Of a stretch of 64,000 nt of DNA, positions 62,977 to 64,000 are shown one piece after another. The translations under genes were made by a program, and so were the position numbers. The notes under the pieces are model-generated. The model was not told the DNA's origin and ran no database searches. It was given only the letters and a program-made list of their open reading frames with translations. Numbering within the stretch: position 1 is the stretch's first letter; the number at the start of each line of letters is the position of its first letter. The stretch is from Talinum fruticosum (taxonomy: Eukaryota > Streptophyta > Magnoliopsida > Caryophyllales > Talinaceae). Location: assembly GCA_021018815.1 (NCBI GenBank), contig JAITYX010000103.1, forward strand, positions 1,550,001 to 1,614,000, written 5' to 3'.

Positions 62977-64000
62977 TTAATCAACCTGATTTCCACCAAT
63001 GGAAAGGAAGTTTTTCCAAGCCTGTACCACCTGCTGCACTACGGATTTTGTGAAATGAAAATTGAAGCCTGATAGACTTGCATACGGTTGAACATTAAAT
63101 TTATCAATTGTACTGTTCCAACATAAGTGACCCTTTTCCCTAGACCACGTTTTGTCTTTAGAATTAAATATTATCCAGCAGATTTGACAATCAACATGAG
63201 ACAGTTTAGTAGGTGACAAAGGTACCCTAAATATCTTATAAAGCTTCCCAGCTTCAAAACCAGTACATTTGATTAATTGTTCAGTCTTCTCAACTCTAGC
63301 AAAGATGATTTCAGGCTTATCCGCAATTATCTGAAGACCTGAAGCATCAGAGAAGCTCTGGAAGTAATCAATCAAGATGCCAACAGATCTAAAATCACAA
63401 TCACACATCAAAATTACGTATTAGCATTTCACAAATGGGTAATTATCAGAATCTTGCAAACAAGGTTGAAATTTGAAGTCCCCATGCATACCAGCAAGCA
63501 GTAGGCACCTTGAGAAATATTACATATGCAAACAAAAATAGTGGAGAACATAGGATCCCCTTGCTTCACACCACTCTTCCCTTCAAAAAGCCAAAAGGAT
63601 TCCCATTCACCACAACAGAATATCTAGCTGTAGAAGTGCAGTGTATAAATAATTCATGGAACCCTAAGGCCTTTAACATATTCCCAACAAAACCTCTACT
63701 CAAAAGAATTGTAGGCCTTCATTATATCCAACTTCATCATGATTACGAGTAACTTCCTTTTATGGTGTCTAGCTGTATTTTGGCTCAACATACTATGCAG
63801 GATATGCCTACCTTCAATGAAGGCTGCTTGTGCAAGATTGACTAGAAAAGATAGTACCTCTTCCAATCTATGACAAATCACTTAAGAAATGATCTTATTA
63901 AGCAGATTACATCACATAATAAGTCAAAAGTCCTTCACAGAAGTTGGAGAGGACTTTCTGGGAATCAGGGAAAGGTTGAGTAAGATTTATAGCATTGATT
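62977..64000 (-). mobile_element. LINE retrotransposon fragment (reverse transcriptase), continuing past the right edge
   Basis: On the minus strand the order from the right edge is RT motif with LVNLAQAAFIEGRHILHSML and MKLDIMKAYNSFE (63696-63881), then SVVVNGNPFGF followed by a degraded KQGDP-like box (about 63540-63640), then DFRSVGILIDYFQSFSDASGLQ and TGFEAGKLYKIFRVPLSPTKLS (62977-63411). This is the usual plant L1-type RT order. The catalytic YADD box is not cleanly readable, and stops break the frame, so it is inactive. It is a different copy from the one at 55225-58260. Confidence 0.82.

Overview
This is nuclear DNA from a flowering plant, most likely a eudicot. The genes are intron-rich with GT...AG introns and AT-rich spacers. 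They are clearly plant homologues: COP10, IQM calmodulin-binding protein, PTC52-type Rieske oxygenase, GH17 glucanase with an X8 domain, AP2/ERF factor, alpha-tubulin and DTC carrier. There are many microsatellites and fragments of hAT-like and LINE elements. I cannot name the species. There is no bacterial, viral or organellar gene cluster. I found no undescribed biological system and do not claim one.

Layout, left to right: the 5' part of an AAE17/18-like acyl-activating enzyme (minus, running off the left edge); COP10 (minus, 5 exon-level features below reduced to 4 exons); a GPI-type glucan endo-1,3-beta-glucosidase (minus); a 6 kb AT-rich spacer; an IQM1-like calmodulin-binding protein (plus); a 3.9 kb spacer; a PTC52-like chloroplast Rieske oxygenase (plus); an intronless O-fucosyltransferase-like membrane protein (plus); a chloroplast-type alpha/beta hydrolase (minus); an importin-5/karyopherin-beta3 gene of 20 exons (plus) with two hAT-like insertions in its introns; a RAP2-11/ERN-type ERF (plus); an alpha-tubulin (minus); a 4.9 kb spacer; a mitochondrial dicarboxylate/tricarboxylate carrier (plus); then about 11 kb of repeats (LINE remnants, a hAT-like element, trinucleotide arrays) around the first exon of a probable 5'-adenylylsulfate-reductase-like gene.

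The genes are independent housekeeping, signalling and plastid functions and do not form a pathway cluster. PTC52 and the hydrolase are both plausibly plastid proteins, but nothing in the sequence links them.

The most useful observation concerns sequence quality. Nine reading-frame breaks fall in six otherwise well conserved genes. Every one is repaired by adding one base, and in every case there is a suitable run of identical bases at or near the break. This pattern points to systematic homopolymer shortening in the assembly, not to nine pseudogene lesions. Six apparently broken genes should therefore be read as probably intact. One further anomaly, an AT in place of GT at a PTC52 splice donor, does not fit that explanation. 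Exon boundaries below were deduced by eye from splice sites, reading phase and remembered family sequences; no alignment program or transcript data was used.
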